Positions 49,544-57,774 of a stretch of 64,000 bases of DNA are shown here, piece by piece; the stretch's first letter is position 1; each line of letters opens with the position of its first letter. The notes beneath the pieces are model-generated. The model searched no databases and had not been told where the DNA came from. It saw only the letters and a list, made by a program, of their open reading frames with translations. The DNA comes from Paracoccus laeviglucosivorans (GTDB lineage Bacteria; Pseudomonadota; Alphaproteobacteria; Rhodobacterales; Rhodobacteraceae): assembly GCF_900182695.1 (NCBI RefSeq), contig NZ_FXTK01000002.1, forward strand, positions 124,001 to 188,000, in the 5' to 3' direction. The translations under genes were made by a program, and so were the position numbers.

Positions 49544-50844
49544 GCCTCATCCTCCAGCTTCATCCATGCGGCGATGGCATGGGTGCGGAACTCCTCATAG
49601 GCTTGGTCGAATGTCGCACGCGCCCGGCGCCATGTCCCGCGCGTCATCTCACGATAATCGATTTCGTAGATTGATGACAGGAAGCGCCCGGACTGTTCGA
49701 CCGCGCGGGTCAGCTCGATCGGATGTTCGGCCATGCGGTCGCCAAAGACCTGCTTGAACGCGCCCATCATCGCCTGATGCAATTCGTTCGACGGCTCATA
49801 TCGGGTCATCAGGAACCGGATGTCGGTGAATGCCTTTGGCAGCTTGATCTTCCCCGTGGGGAAGTTTTCAAAGCCATGCGACAGATCCTCCAGCGCCTCG
49901 GACAGCTGGCCGATAAAGCTGGTGGTGGAATCGTATTCCCAATAGCCCGGCCCCGAGGGGATATACAGCATGTCGGCCGCAAAGACCGCGTTCATCGACT
50001 GGTAGCCGATGGCGGGCGGACAATCGAACAGGATAAGGTCATAGGCGTCATCAGCCAGGCTATCCAGAAAGCGCGACACTGCCCCGAAAAAGGTCCATTC
50101 CGGGTTCAGGTGCCGATACTGGGCGCTGGCGAACTCGACAAAGGCCGCGTTGGCGCAGCTTGGGATGATGTCGATCGTCGGCCATGCGGTCGGCTTGATA
50201 AAGTCGGCAGGCCGCAGCGTGCCAAGTCCCATGTCGCGGATCGAGGCGGGCAGCTTGCGCCGGGGCAGGGCAGTGCCAGATTCCGCGCCCGAAGTGGCGG
50301 CGTTCATCCGGTCGGTCTCACGCTCAAGATCGCGTGCCATGATGCCCCAGACGGTGTGATCCTCGCCCACATCGGTCAGGCCCATCGAATGGGACAGCGT
50401 GGCCTGCGGGTCGAAATCCACCACCAGGATGCGATAACCGTCCAGCGCCGCCGCATGGGCAAAGTGCAGCGCCACGGTCGACTTGCCCGCGCCGCCTTTG
50501 AAGTTGGCAACAGCCGCGCGGAAGGCCCGCTTGCCTTCGGGGCGGGGCGGCATCAGGGTCTTGCGGTTGACCTTGATGCGGCGGCGCAGTTCGTTCACCT
50601 CTTCAAGCGAGAACCAGCGCTGGCGGCCATCCTCCTCAACTTCCCCGAGGGGAAGGTTCGGGTCGGCTGCCAGCTTGCCGCGGAACGTGGACTGGTTCAT
50701 GCGGAAGATCAGCTCGGCCACCTCCCACGAGGAGAAGCGGCGCAGGGTCTTTTCATTGGCCGGGCTGAAGGTCTGGCGGCGGATCCAGCCCTGCATCTTC
50801 AGGGACTGCGCCTGCAGCTTCGCGAGGTCGTCATGCGTGAACAT
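49540..50844 (-). CDS. parA: Plasmid partition ATPase ParA
   Basis: 434 residues. An N-terminal region of about 110 residues with a MerR-like helix-turn-helix (FSSWEVAELIFRMNQSTFRGKL, RRWFSLEEVNELRRR-type) precedes a ParA/Soj ATPase domain: deviant Walker A KGGAGKST (116-123), VVDFDPQATLS, DLILFDCPPAIGY. The N-terminal DNA-binding part is typical of type Ia ParA proteins, which also repress the operon. A minus-strand -10 (TATAAT) lies 30 bases upstream of the ATG. Two copies of the palindrome lie inside the gene (50640-50655 and 49849-49864). Confidence 0.95.
   Translation of the reverse strand: MFTHDDLAKLQAQSLKMQGWIRRQTFSPANEKTLRRFSSWEVAELIFRMNQSTFRGKLAADPNLPLGEVEEDGRQRWFSLEEVNELRRRIKVNRKTLMPPRPEGKRAFRAAVANFKGGAGKSTVALHFAHAAALDGYRILVVDFDPQATLSHSMGLTDVGEDHTVWGIMARDLERETDRMNAATSGAESGTALPRRKLPASIRDMGLGTLRPADFIKPTAWPTIDIIPSCANAAFVEFASAQYRHLNPEWTFFGAVSRFLDSLADDAYDLILFDCPPAIGYQSMNAVFAADMLYIPSGPGYWEYDSTTSFIGQLSEALEDLSHGFENFPTGKIKLPKAFTDIRFLMTRYEPSNELHQAMMGAFKQVFGDRMAEHPIELTRAVEQSGRFLSSIYEIDYREMTRGTWRRARATFDQAYEEFRTHAIAAWMKLEDEA
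49849..49864. repeat. Partition-type palindrome, copy 3 (inside parA)
   Basis: CTTCCCCGTGGGGAAG; same core as copy 1. In parA it is read as TTC-CCC-ACG-GGG-AAG (FPTGK). Confidence 0.75.
50640..50655. repeat. Partition-type palindrome, copy 4 (inside parA, near its start)
   Basis: CTTCCCCGAGGGGAAG. In parA it is read in a different frame from the other coding copies, CTT-CCC-CTC-GGG-GAA (LPLGE), so DNA rather than protein sequence is conserved. Confidence 0.75.
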
Positions 50845-50873
50845 ATCTTTGCCTGTATGTAAGGACGCTAATT

Positions 50874-50879
50874 ATTATA
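50874..50879 (-). promoter_or_regulatory. -10 box of the parA-parB promoter
   Basis: TATAAT on the minus strand, 30 bases upstream of the parA ATG. No good -35 box is visible at the usual distance, which is compatible with activation or repression by a bound protein; the hairpin TTTGCC-N5-GGCAAA (50900-50916) sits just upstream. Confidence 0.45.
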
Positions 50880-51020
50880 TGTTCCGCTTTTACGCCGGAT
50901 TTGCCTTTTTGGCAAAAGCCGATTTCAATCAATGAAGATTTCCGCACAAACCAGCGTTTCCATAGGGAATTCAGCAAGGAGCGGTCGTCGGGTCCGAATC
51001 AATCTAGGGCGAAGTGGCGC

Positions 51021-51111
51021 GCTAAATAGGGGGACAGGACAAAGGGCGTCGGGGGCCTAATAGGGGACATCCGGGCGCTATTTGGTGACATCCTACACGT
51101 CCCCCATAACC
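51021..51111. repeat. Iteron-like repeats (three direct, one inverted)
   Basis: Copies of a core CTAaTAGGGGACAtcc: GCTAAATAGGGGGACAGG (51021-51038), GCCTAATAGGGGACATCC (51055-51072), CGCTATTTGGTGACATCC (51076-51093), and an inverted relative GGTTATGGGGGACGTG (51111-51096). Start-to-start spacing is 34 and about 21 bases. An A/T-rich run follows. Confidence 0.6.
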
Positions 51112-51170
51112 ATATATACCGATTTTTCAAATGGTTTTGGGGCGCTTCTGCTGCGGTTCGGGCTAAGTGC

Positions 51171-51200
51171 TTGACAGAATCGCAATTCAGGACGCAAATA
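51171..51200 (+). promoter_or_regulatory. Possible promoter of the replication initiator gene
   Basis: A perfect TTGACA (51171-51176) with a weak -10 (CAAATA, 51195-51200) 18 bases on. The start codon follows at 51319. Confidence 0.3.
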
Positions 51201-51318
51201 GCTGCAAGGTGATGAAAAGCGTTGGGCGGCGTAGATCGCCAAGCCATTACCAGAGGCATCCGGGGTAGCAGCCGGGATATTCGAAGCAGCATCCGGCAAA
51301 GCCGGGGCAGGGGCAGTC

Positions 51319-52002
51319 ATGCAGGTGATCCGAGCCGTCGGGCGTGATGCCGCGGCCAAGAAATACGATATTCTATCCGCCATGATGGCCCATGCCATGG
51401 CGGGCGACAAGCATCGGCAAAAGCTGGTGCTGCGTCTGATGGCATTGATCACCACCCGCTATAACTGGCAGCGCGACGAATTGACGATGGGTCAGCGCGA
51501 GATCGGACGGCTTTGGTGTGTCGATGAGCGGACGGTGAAACGCGACATGGCAAAGCTGCGCGCGCTTGGCTGGCTGGAGGTCAAGCAGCCCGGCGCAAGG
51601 GGGCGTGTGTCGGTGCTGGGCGTCAATATCGAACGTATCCTGCTGGATACGAAACCTGAATGGCCCAATATCGGCCCGGATTTCGTTGAGCGGCTTGGCG
51701 GTCTGACCCAGACGCCCATCACCAATGTCGTGCCGCTGCATCGCACGCCGATTGCCCCCCAGCCGGAGGGGCAGGGGGTCTGGGCCGACGCACTGCGAAG
51801 ATTGGCCCAAGAGGACCGCGCATTATATGACGGCTGGTTCGCCGCAATGACCGAGGCCGGCATCGACGAGGGGTGCATGACGCTGCTGGCACCCACCCGT
51901 TTTCATGCAAGCTACGTGCAGACGCATCTGGCCGAACGGGTGGCCACCGCAGTGCGCCGCATAAACGGGTCGATTCTGCGGATTAAAATAACTTCGCCCT
52001 AG
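51319..52002 (+). CDS. DnaA-like plasmid replication initiator
   Basis: 227 residues. A helix-turn-helix region (MGQREIGRLWCVDERTVKRDMAKLRALGWLEVKQPG, about residues 56-91) is followed by a linker and a C-terminal part (MTLLAPTRFHASYVQTHLAERVATAVRRIN, about 188-217) that resembles the N-terminal domain of chromosomal DnaA. This combination is that of the DnaA-like replicases of Rhodobacterales plasmids, which are paired with parA and parB. It would bind the repeats at 51021-51111 and recruit the replication machinery. The start ATG follows a GGGG run. The TAG overlaps the stop of the convergent phospholipase gene (CTAG). Confidence 0.8.
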   Translation: MQVIRAVGRDAAAKKYDILSAMMAHAMAGDKHRQKLVLRLMALITTRYNWQRDELTMGQREIGRLWCVDERTVKRDMAKLRALGWLEVKQPGARGRVSVLGVNIERILLDTKPEWPNIGPDFVERLGGLTQTPITNVVPLHRTPIAPQPEGQGVWADALRRLAQEDRALYDGWFAAMTEAGIDEGCMTLLAPTRFHASYVQTHLAERVATAVRRINGSILRIKITSP

Positions 52003-53522
52003 TCAGGCCTGCGGTTCTTTGGGCGTCGCACCTGATGCAGAAACAGGGCACCAGCGGCGAAAAGCCCGGCCCCGATCATCACATGCCGCGAGGTGATGCC
52101 GATGCGCGCCCGAGCGCTGGCGCGGTAACGCGGATCAAAGAACCGCGTATCGGCCAGAAAGCAGCCCAAGGGCGTTTCGCGGCGCAGGGGCAATTCGCGC
52201 AGACCCCGTCCGGTGTGATCGTTCAGCGATTCGATCGCGGCGATCAGGCTGCCATGTTCGACCACGGCGGCGGCTACGGCTTCGGGCGTGGTGTCCAGAT
52301 GTTCGGCCAGCAGGCGGTCGCGCATGGCAGCGATCATGCGGCGGCTGGAGCCTTTGGTCCCGGCCAGCGCCACATCGCATTCGGTGTCGAACCCCATCGA
52401 GCGGCGGTCGATGTTCGACGATCCCACGCGCAGCATCGTGTCGTCGATAATGCTGATCTTGGCGTGAACATAGATCGGCTCTTGGGCCGCATTGACGGGA
52501 TACAGGATGCGGAAACGGCCATGCCAGTCATGTGCCCGGAGTTCGCGCACCATGCGCGAGCGGGTGACGTGCATGGCCTGATCCTCGATCATCTTTTGCG
52601 CGGCCTGCGGCTGGATGATGACGACCTCGGGTCCGTCGGGCTGCATCAGGCGGCTTTTGATGGCGCGGGTGATGCTGTCGCAGCAGAAATACTGCGATTC
52701 AAGATAGATCACATCGCGGGCGGAATTGATGCTGTCCAGATAAAGCTGTTCGATTTCCGCGACGGTGGGGTGGTCGGTGGTCGGCGGCTCGGTCCGGGCG
52801 ATGGCAAGATCGACATCGTTCAGCATCGGCCGGATGCTGTCGGGCCACAGGTCGGCACCGGGGCGGAAATCTTCGTCCACGGGCGCGTCGTTGGCGCGTT
52901 CCCAGCGGTCGCGGGCCAGCTCGCTCAGCGCGGCGGCGGCGGGCCCCGAAATCACCGCCGAGGCGTCGTGCCAAGGCTGCGCGATCTCGCCCGATTTCAG
53001 GCGGCGCAGGTCGTCATCCGGGGCATGGTCGGGGCTGTCCCAGCGCCCGTCCGTCACGTCGATGCCGCCGCAGAAGGCCAGCGAATCGTCGATGACGACG
53101 ATCTTTTGGTGATGACAGGCGCCGATGGGGTGGCGGCCGTCGAATGCCAGATGCACCTGTTCGGGCGACATGAACTTGACGCGGGCGGCGGGCAGGATGC
53201 CGCCGGGCGCAATCAGGGCGCCGCCGCTCCATTTCAGCAGGTAGATGTCAAGGCCGGGGCGGCGCTCGGCCAGCGCATCCAGAAAGGGGCCGACCTTGTT
53301 CGGAAAGCCGTCAGGGGCGAAGCCCTCGTCGTCGCTTTTGCCGGGCAGCATCTCGATTTCGAAATCGAAGTCCCAGCCGACCATCAGGGCCAGCCGTTCA
53401 GCTTTCAGCAGCGATTCCCGCAGCGCGCGGAAATAGGCCTGACCATCGACGATGAAGGAGTAGCAGCTGGCTTTTTCAACGCGCCAGCAATTCTTGCCGG
53501 GGCGGAACTGGAAATCTTGCAT
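51999..53522 (-). CDS. Phospholipase D-family protein (two HKD motifs)
   Basis: 507 residues. Both catalytic HxKxxxxD motifs are present: HHQKIVVIDD (His138, Lys140, Asp145) and HAKISIIDD (His353, Lys355, Asp360), each followed by the GG/GSSN strand. A hydrophobic segment (HVMIGAGLFAAGALFLHQV, about 479-497) near the C-terminus may anchor it in the membrane. No signal peptide. Family members cut or transfer phosphatidyl groups (phospholipase, cardiolipin synthase); the length and spacing are closer to phospholipase-D-like hydrolases. It is convergent with the initiator gene, and a hairpin region follows upstream of its start. Confidence 0.85.
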   Translation of the reverse strand: MQDFQFRPGKNCWRVEKASCYSFIVDGQAYFRALRESLLKAERLALMVGWDFDFEIEMLPGKSDDEGFAPDGFPNKVGPFLDALAERRPGLDIYLLKWSGGALIAPGGILPAARVKFMSPEQVHLAFDGRHPIGACHHQKIVVIDDSLAFCGGIDVTDGRWDSPDHAPDDDLRRLKSGEIAQPWHDASAVISGPAAAALSELARDRWERANDAPVDEDFRPGADLWPDSIRPMLNDVDLAIARTEPPTTDHPTVAEIEQLYLDSINSARDVIYLESQYFCCDSITRAIKSRLMQPDGPEVVIIQPQAAQKMIEDQAMHVTRSRMVRELRAHDWHGRFRILYPVNAAQEPIYVHAKISIIDDTMLRVGSSNIDRRSMGFDTECDVALAGTKGSSRRMIAAMRDRLLAEHLDTTPEAVAAAVVEHGSLIAAIESLNDHTGRGLRELPLRRETPLGCFLADTRFFDPRYRASARARIGITSRHVMIGAGLFAAGALFLHQVRRPKNRRPD

Positions 53523-53558
53523 GTGTCACCGCGTAAGGGGAGGGCGGGACAGAAACGG

Positions 53559-53588
53559 GGCCGCGGCGGTCGGGGTTCCGCCGCGGCC
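53559..53588 (-). terminator. Hairpin after the Bcr/CflA-type gene
   Basis: Perfect eleven-base arms GGCCGCGGCGG (53559-53569) and CCGCCGCGGCC (53578-53588) with an eight-base loop, ten bases beyond the stop of the minus-strand MFS gene. No T-run follows, so it may be a weak or Rho-assisted terminator. Confidence 0.5.
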
Positions 53589-53598
53589 TTAACTTATA

Positions 53599-54786
53599 TC
53601 AGCGCAGTCGCAGACGCGGCAGGGATAGCGCCGCCGCCGACCAGGCCAGCGCGGCGCAAAGCGCGATCCCCGCCACCATCGTCTGGGCGGTGTTGTTCAT
53701 GAACAGGCTGGTCAGCGCGATCATCAGCCCGCCCGTCAGCATTTGCAGCGTGCCGCCCAGCGATGATGCAAGGCCCGCGATGTCGGGATGCGGGTCCAGC
53801 GACATGACCATGGCCGTGGGCATGACAAGCCCAAGGCAGGCATTGGCCAGAAACAGCCCGATCATCACCACGGGTAGCGCGTCGATGCCCGCCCAGACGA
53901 TCAGGCTGAGCAGCACGGCCATGCCCGCAAAGCCGGTTATGGCAAGCGAGATCACGCGCTCCATCCCGAACTTCTCGGCGAATTTCGCAGCCAGCTGCGA
54001 GGCCGAGAAGAAGCCGATGGCATTGGCCGCGAAGGCCAGCGAAAAGCCGGTCGGGCTAAGGCCGTATTGCCGCGTATAGACGAAGCTGGCCGAGGCGATG
54101 AAGACGAAAAAGCTGGCCATGCCAAAGCCGCCGATCATCGTCAGACCGACAAAGCGGCGGTCCGACAGCAGCCGTCGCGCGCCCTGCGCCATGGCGGCGG
54201 CGCGGACCGGCTTGCGGTTTTCGGGGGCCAGCGTCTCGGGCAGGACAAAGACGATCAGCGCAAGGCTGATCAGCGCGGCCCCGGCAAGGATCGCGAAGAT
54301 CTCGCGCCAGCCACCCCATGCCATGACGATCGAGCCGGTCAGCGGCGCCAGCATGGGCGAGATCGAGATGACGATCATGATCGTCGCCATGACGCGGGCG
54401 GCGGCCGGGCCGGTCGCCACGTCGCGGATCACCGCGCGGGGCACTGCCATCAGCGCGGCGGCCCCCAGCCCCTGCACGGCGCGGGCGGTGATCAGCCAGC
54501 CGATGGTGGGCGCAAGGCTGGCCGCGACGGTCGCCAGCGTGAAAATGCCCACGCCGATCATCAGCGGGCGCTTGCGTCCGATGGCGTCGGCCATGGGGCC
54601 ATAGATCATCTGCGAGATGCCGAAGACGATGAAATAAGCGGTCAGCGTCAGCGCCGCGCCGGATTCGGTGGTGCCAAGGTCGCTGGCCACTTGCGGCAGC
54701 GCGGGCAGATACATGTCGATCGCGAATGGACCAACGGCGGATAATAGGCCCAACACAAGGGCCATGCGGAACAAGGGGTCACGCAT
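53599..54786 (-). CDS. Bcr/CflA-type multidrug MFS exporter
   Basis: 395 residues from the ATG at 54786; a longer frame to 54906 would add 40 polar residues not expected in this family, and the ribosome site is weak either way. About twelve helices. The first helix ending in VGPFAIDMYLPALPQVASDLGTT and the loop PMADAIGRKRPLMIG are strong signs of the drug resistance transporter subfamily (DHA1, Bcr/CflA). It would export drugs or metabolites by proton antiport. Divergent from the DMT gene across 161 bases. Confidence 0.88.
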   Translation of the reverse strand: MRDPLFRMALVLGLLSAVGPFAIDMYLPALPQVASDLGTTESGAALTLTAYFIVFGISQMIYGPMADAIGRKRPLMIGVGIFTLATVAASLAPTIGWLITARAVQGLGAAALMAVPRAVIRDVATGPAAARVMATIMIVISISPMLAPLTGSIVMAWGGWREIFAILAGAALISLALIVFVLPETLAPENRKPVRAAAMAQGARRLLSDRRFVGLTMIGGFGMASFFVFIASASFVYTRQYGLSPTGFSLAFAANAIGFFSASQLAAKFAEKFGMERVISLAITGFAGMAVLLSLIVWAGIDALPVVMIGLFLANACLGLVMPTAMVMSLDPHPDIAGLASSLGGTLQMLTGGLMIALTSLFMNNTAQTMVAGIALCAALAWSAAALSLPRLRLR

Positions 54787-54947
54787 CGGGATGCCTGCGA
54801 TTTTGAAGAATTGGGAAGTGGATACGGGAATGCGACGCGAGAATCGCGCCAAGGATGATGTCACCGCCGCCGCGCGCCTTTTGTCATGCGTGGCGGGGAT
54901 TGGCAATCCATTTTCCGCGGGTTACGGGCAAGAGCAGGAGGTGCCAG

Positions 54948-55829
54948 ATGAGTGCCAATCTAAAGGGCGCGGCGCTGATGGTCGCTGCGATGGCCGGTTT
55001 CGCGGTCGAGGACATGCTGCTGAAGACCGCCTCGAAGACGGTCCCCGTGGGGCTGATCCTGATCATCTTTGGCGGGTTGGGGACCGTTTGGTTCGCGATC
55101 CTTGCCAAGTCGCGCGGTGACCGCCTGTTCAGCCGCGACCTGCTGCATCCGGTCGTGGGGGCCAAGGCTGTCGCCGAAATCTGCGGGCGACTGTTTTTCA
55201 CGCTGTCCCTGGCGCTGGCGCCTTTATCCACGGTGTCCGCGCTGCTTCAGGCATCACCGCTTGTCGTGGTCGCGGGCGCGGCGCTGTTCTTTGGCGAGCG
55301 TGTCGGCTGGCGACGGTGGAGCGCGATTGCCGTGGGCTTTGTCGGTGTGCTGATCGTCCTGCGGCCGGGTGTTGATGTCAGCTGGGGTGCTTTGGCGGCG
55401 CTGGCGGGGATGTTGGGCTTTGCGCTGCGCGATCTGGCGACGCGGGGCGCACCGAAAAGCCTGTCGAACATGGTGCTGGGGGTTTACGGATTTCTGGCGC
55501 TGGTGCCGACCGGGGCGATTTTGCTGGCATTCACCGGCGGGGCAGGGGTGCCTCCCGGATCGGCGCTGGGTCTGATCGCGGTCGCCTCGGTCGTGGGCAC
55601 CGCGGCCTATTACGCGCTGACGGCGGCGATGCGGCTGGGCGAGGTCGCGGTGGTCACGCCCTTCCGCTATACGCGGCTGGTTTTCGCGTTGATCCTTGCG
55701 GCGCTGATATTCGGCGAACGGCCTGATCTGATGACGCTGCTGGGCAGCGCGGTCATCGTGGGCAGCGGCGTCTATACGCTGCTGCGGTCGCGGCGGGCGA
55801 CACAGAAAGCCGCCGCTCAGGAAGCCTGA
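54948..55829 (+). CDS. DMT/EamA-family transporter
   Basis: 293 residues from the ATG at 54948, preceded by AGGAGGTG; a longer frame to 54855 has no site. Ten hydrophobic segments arranged as two EamA repeats (GFAVEDMLLKTASKTVPVG near the start, PLVVVAGAALFFGERVGWRRW, and in the second half RLVFALILAALIFGERPD). Family members export amino acids, nucleosides or other metabolites; the substrate is unknown. Its stop codon lies within the stem of a strong terminator. Confidence 0.88.
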   Translation: MSANLKGAALMVAAMAGFAVEDMLLKTASKTVPVGLILIIFGGLGTVWFAILAKSRGDRLFSRDLLHPVVGAKAVAEICGRLFFTLSLALAPLSTVSALLQASPLVVVAGAALFFGERVGWRRWSAIAVGFVGVLIVLRPGVDVSWGALAALAGMLGFALRDLATRGAPKSLSNMVLGVYGFLALVPTGAILLAFTGGAGVPPGSALGLIAVASVVGTAAYYALTAAMRLGEVAVVTPFRYTRLVFALILAALIFGERPDLMTLLGSAVIVGSGVYTLLRSRRATQKAAAQEA

Positions 55830-55846
55830 GCGGCGGTTCATCTTTT
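55810..55846 (+). terminator. Terminator overlapping the DMT stop codon, possibly bidirectional
   Basis: A twelve-base perfect stem (CCGCCGCTCAGG at 55810-55821 and CCTGAGCGGCGG at 55825-55836) with a three-base loop and TTCATCTTTT after it. It also serves as the end of the convergent opgG-type transcript (stop at 55845). Confidence 0.85.
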
Positions 55847-57512
55847 AGGGCGTGGTGGTCGCCGCTTCCTGTTCAGTCGCGGGCTTGTCGGGGTCATAGC
55901 CCGGACGGATGCGGTCGAACTGGGTCGGGTGGACCTGACCCAGCCATGTTTCGGTCAGGGGCGCGCCGTCCTTGCCCGACAGGTAGGCGCGGATGTCTGC
56001 GGTCTCGACCCCTTCGGCGGCGATGTCGAAGATCAGCCGCCAACGCGAGGTGCCGACGACCGGCAGCGCATAGGACTGCACGATTTCCACGCCCTCTGGC
56101 ACCGTGACCATGGGCGTCACGCCGTCCTGCTGGCCCAGCTTGCCGATCTCGCCGCCGTCAAAGTCGATGGCGACTTTCAGATGGCCAAAGGGTCGCGGCT
56201 GGCCGGGAACGCCGCCCGCGCCGATGCGGGTCGCGACGGTCTTGGCCAGCGGTTGCGGAACGGGCGCGTCGTTCATCCATGTCAGATCATAGTTGAAATC
56301 CATTTCCTGGCCCGCCTGCGGCTTTTGCTCGGGGTTCCAGAAGGCGACGATATTGTCATAGATTTCGTCATCGGTCGGGATCTCGACCAGCTGCACCTGA
56401 CCCTTGCCCCAGCCGTCCTTGGGCGCGATCCAGACCGAGGCGCGCTTGTCATAGAACACGCCATCGTCTTCGTAGTTTTCAAAGCGGCGGTCGCGCTGGA
56501 TCAGGCCGAAGCCCTGCGGATTCTCGGTCCCGAAGCTGGAGGTGACGACGCGCGGCGGATTCATCAGCGGGCGCCAGATCTGTTCGCCATTGCCCATGAC
56601 CATCATCAGCCCATCGGCATCATGCACTTCCGGGCGCCAGTCAAAGGCCAGCACGCGGTTGGTTTCGGAATACCAATACATCGAGGTCAGCGGCCCGACG
56701 CCCAGCCGTTCGACCGAATTGCGGAAGAACAGCTTTGACGAAATCGCCATCTTCTGACCCTGACCGGGCGTGCCCTTGGTGATGTCCATGCGATAGGCGC
56801 CGGACACCGAGGGGCTGTCCATCAGCGCATAGATGGTCACGTCCGCGCTGCCGTCCTTGGGCTTTTCGATGTAGAATTCCTTGAACAGCGGGAATTCCTC
56901 GGGCTCGGACATGCCGGAATTCAGCGCAAGGCCGCGCGCCGACATGCCGTATTGGCCCTGCGGTCCCGAGGTGCGGAAATAGGACGCGCCAAGGAAGCTG
57001 ATCCAGTCGGTCTTGAGGTCTTCGTCCATCAGGCGGAAACCGGCAAAGCCCGTGCCCTTGGTCAATTGCTTGGCCGGGCTGTCGTCGGGCATGTCAAAGA
57101 AGCGGGGATCATAGGTGATCTCGCGCGCCTTGCCGTTTTCCACGACGCTGATCTTGACCGGGTTGCGGAAATAAGTGCCCAGATGGAAGAACTGCAGCGG
57201 CACATCGCCGACCTTCACGGTCGTCTCGGGCCGGAACATGATCTTCCAATGCGCGTCATAGTCGATCTTTTCCAGCACTTCGGGCTGTTCGACCACAGGG
57301 GCGACAAAGGGTTTGGCGGCCAGTTCCCTAGCGCTGGCGGCCAGCGTGTCGAAGGTAAATTCCTGCGACTGGCCGAATGCGGGCTGGAAGGCATCGGCCT
57401 GTGCCGCCGCGTCCTGCGCCATGGCGGCGAAAAAGCTGGCGGGCAGAAGCGGCTGGCCAAGCGTCAGGGCAAGGGCTGCGGCGCAAAGGGCGGCGGGTCT
57501 GCGGAAGCGCAA
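55845..57512 (-). CDS. Glucan biosynthesis protein OpgG/OpgD (MdoG)
   Basis: 555 residues with a signal peptide (LALTLGQPLLPASFFAAMAQ) and a beta-sandwich body of the MdoG family: FRNPVKISVVENGKAREITY, FAGFRLM, SFLGASYFRTSG, YWYSETNRVLAFDWRPEVHDADGLMM, and a C-terminal Ig-like domain. These periplasmic proteins shape the osmoregulated periplasmic glucans (beta-1,2 or cyclic glucans). The glucosyltransferase partner (opgH) is not in the window, so it cannot be said whether this is OpgG or OpgD. The gene is single and convergent with the DMT gene. Confidence 0.9.
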   Translation of the reverse strand: MRFRRPAALCAAALALTLGQPLLPASFFAAMAQDAAAQADAFQPAFGQSQEFTFDTLAASARELAAKPFVAPVVEQPEVLEKIDYDAHWKIMFRPETTVKVGDVPLQFFHLGTYFRNPVKISVVENGKAREITYDPRFFDMPDDSPAKQLTKGTGFAGFRLMDEDLKTDWISFLGASYFRTSGPQGQYGMSARGLALNSGMSEPEEFPLFKEFYIEKPKDGSADVTIYALMDSPSVSGAYRMDITKGTPGQGQKMAISSKLFFRNSVERLGVGPLTSMYWYSETNRVLAFDWRPEVHDADGLMMVMGNGEQIWRPLMNPPRVVTSSFGTENPQGFGLIQRDRRFENYEDDGVFYDKRASVWIAPKDGWGKGQVQLVEIPTDDEIYDNIVAFWNPEQKPQAGQEMDFNYDLTWMNDAPVPQPLAKTVATRIGAGGVPGQPRPFGHLKVAIDFDGGEIGKLGQQDGVTPMVTVPEGVEIVQSYALPVVGTSRWRLIFDIAAEGVETADIRAYLSGKDGAPLTETWLGQVHPTQFDRIRPGYDPDKPATEQEAATTTP

Positions 57513-57689
57513 GATCGGAACTCCGTTCGGTCAGCGGGTCAGCATTGAAACGACACCGGAAAAGCCCGATGCCGAGGGTCTTTCCCATCGCTATTTGTGT
57601 GCGCCCGCTGTGGCAAGCAAATTGCGGAAATTGACCTGCAAAGCGCGAAACCCTGCCGGTTTTCGCCCATGTGCGGGGCCGAAAAGGGT

Positions 57690-57717
57690 CCGCCGCGCCA
57701 GTTTCCCGGCGCGGCGG
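57690..57717 (-). terminator. GC-rich hairpin after the small RTX gene
   Basis: Perfect ten-base arms CCGCCGCGCC (57690-57699) and GGCGCGGCGG (57708-57717), 58 bases beyond the RTX stop, without a T-run. Possible transcription end for the RTX gene. Confidence 0.4.
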
Positions 57718-57774
57718 CGTTTCCTGCCTGTCATGGTGTGCACCTGCCCCGGCGCCCCCCGTCTTGCGCGGCGG

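Larger units (their letters stand above)
50845..51318. other. Probable replication origin region between parA and the initiator gene
   Basis: No gene is evident in these 474 bases. From left to right it holds the parA promoter -10 (50874-50879), a short hairpin TTTGCC-N5-GGCAAA (50900-50916), three iteron-like direct repeats and one inverted copy (51021-51111), an A/T-rich run (CATATATACCGATTTTTCAAAT, 51111-51132) and TTGACA at 51171-51176 before the initiator gene. Position and content fit a plasmid origin bound by the initiator next to it. Confidence 0.6.

Noticed and set aside
48428..52002. RepABC-type replication module
   Set aside because: ParA and ParB are present, but the initiator is a small DnaA-like protein facing away, not RepC in an operon, and no repABC-type antisense RNA region was seen.
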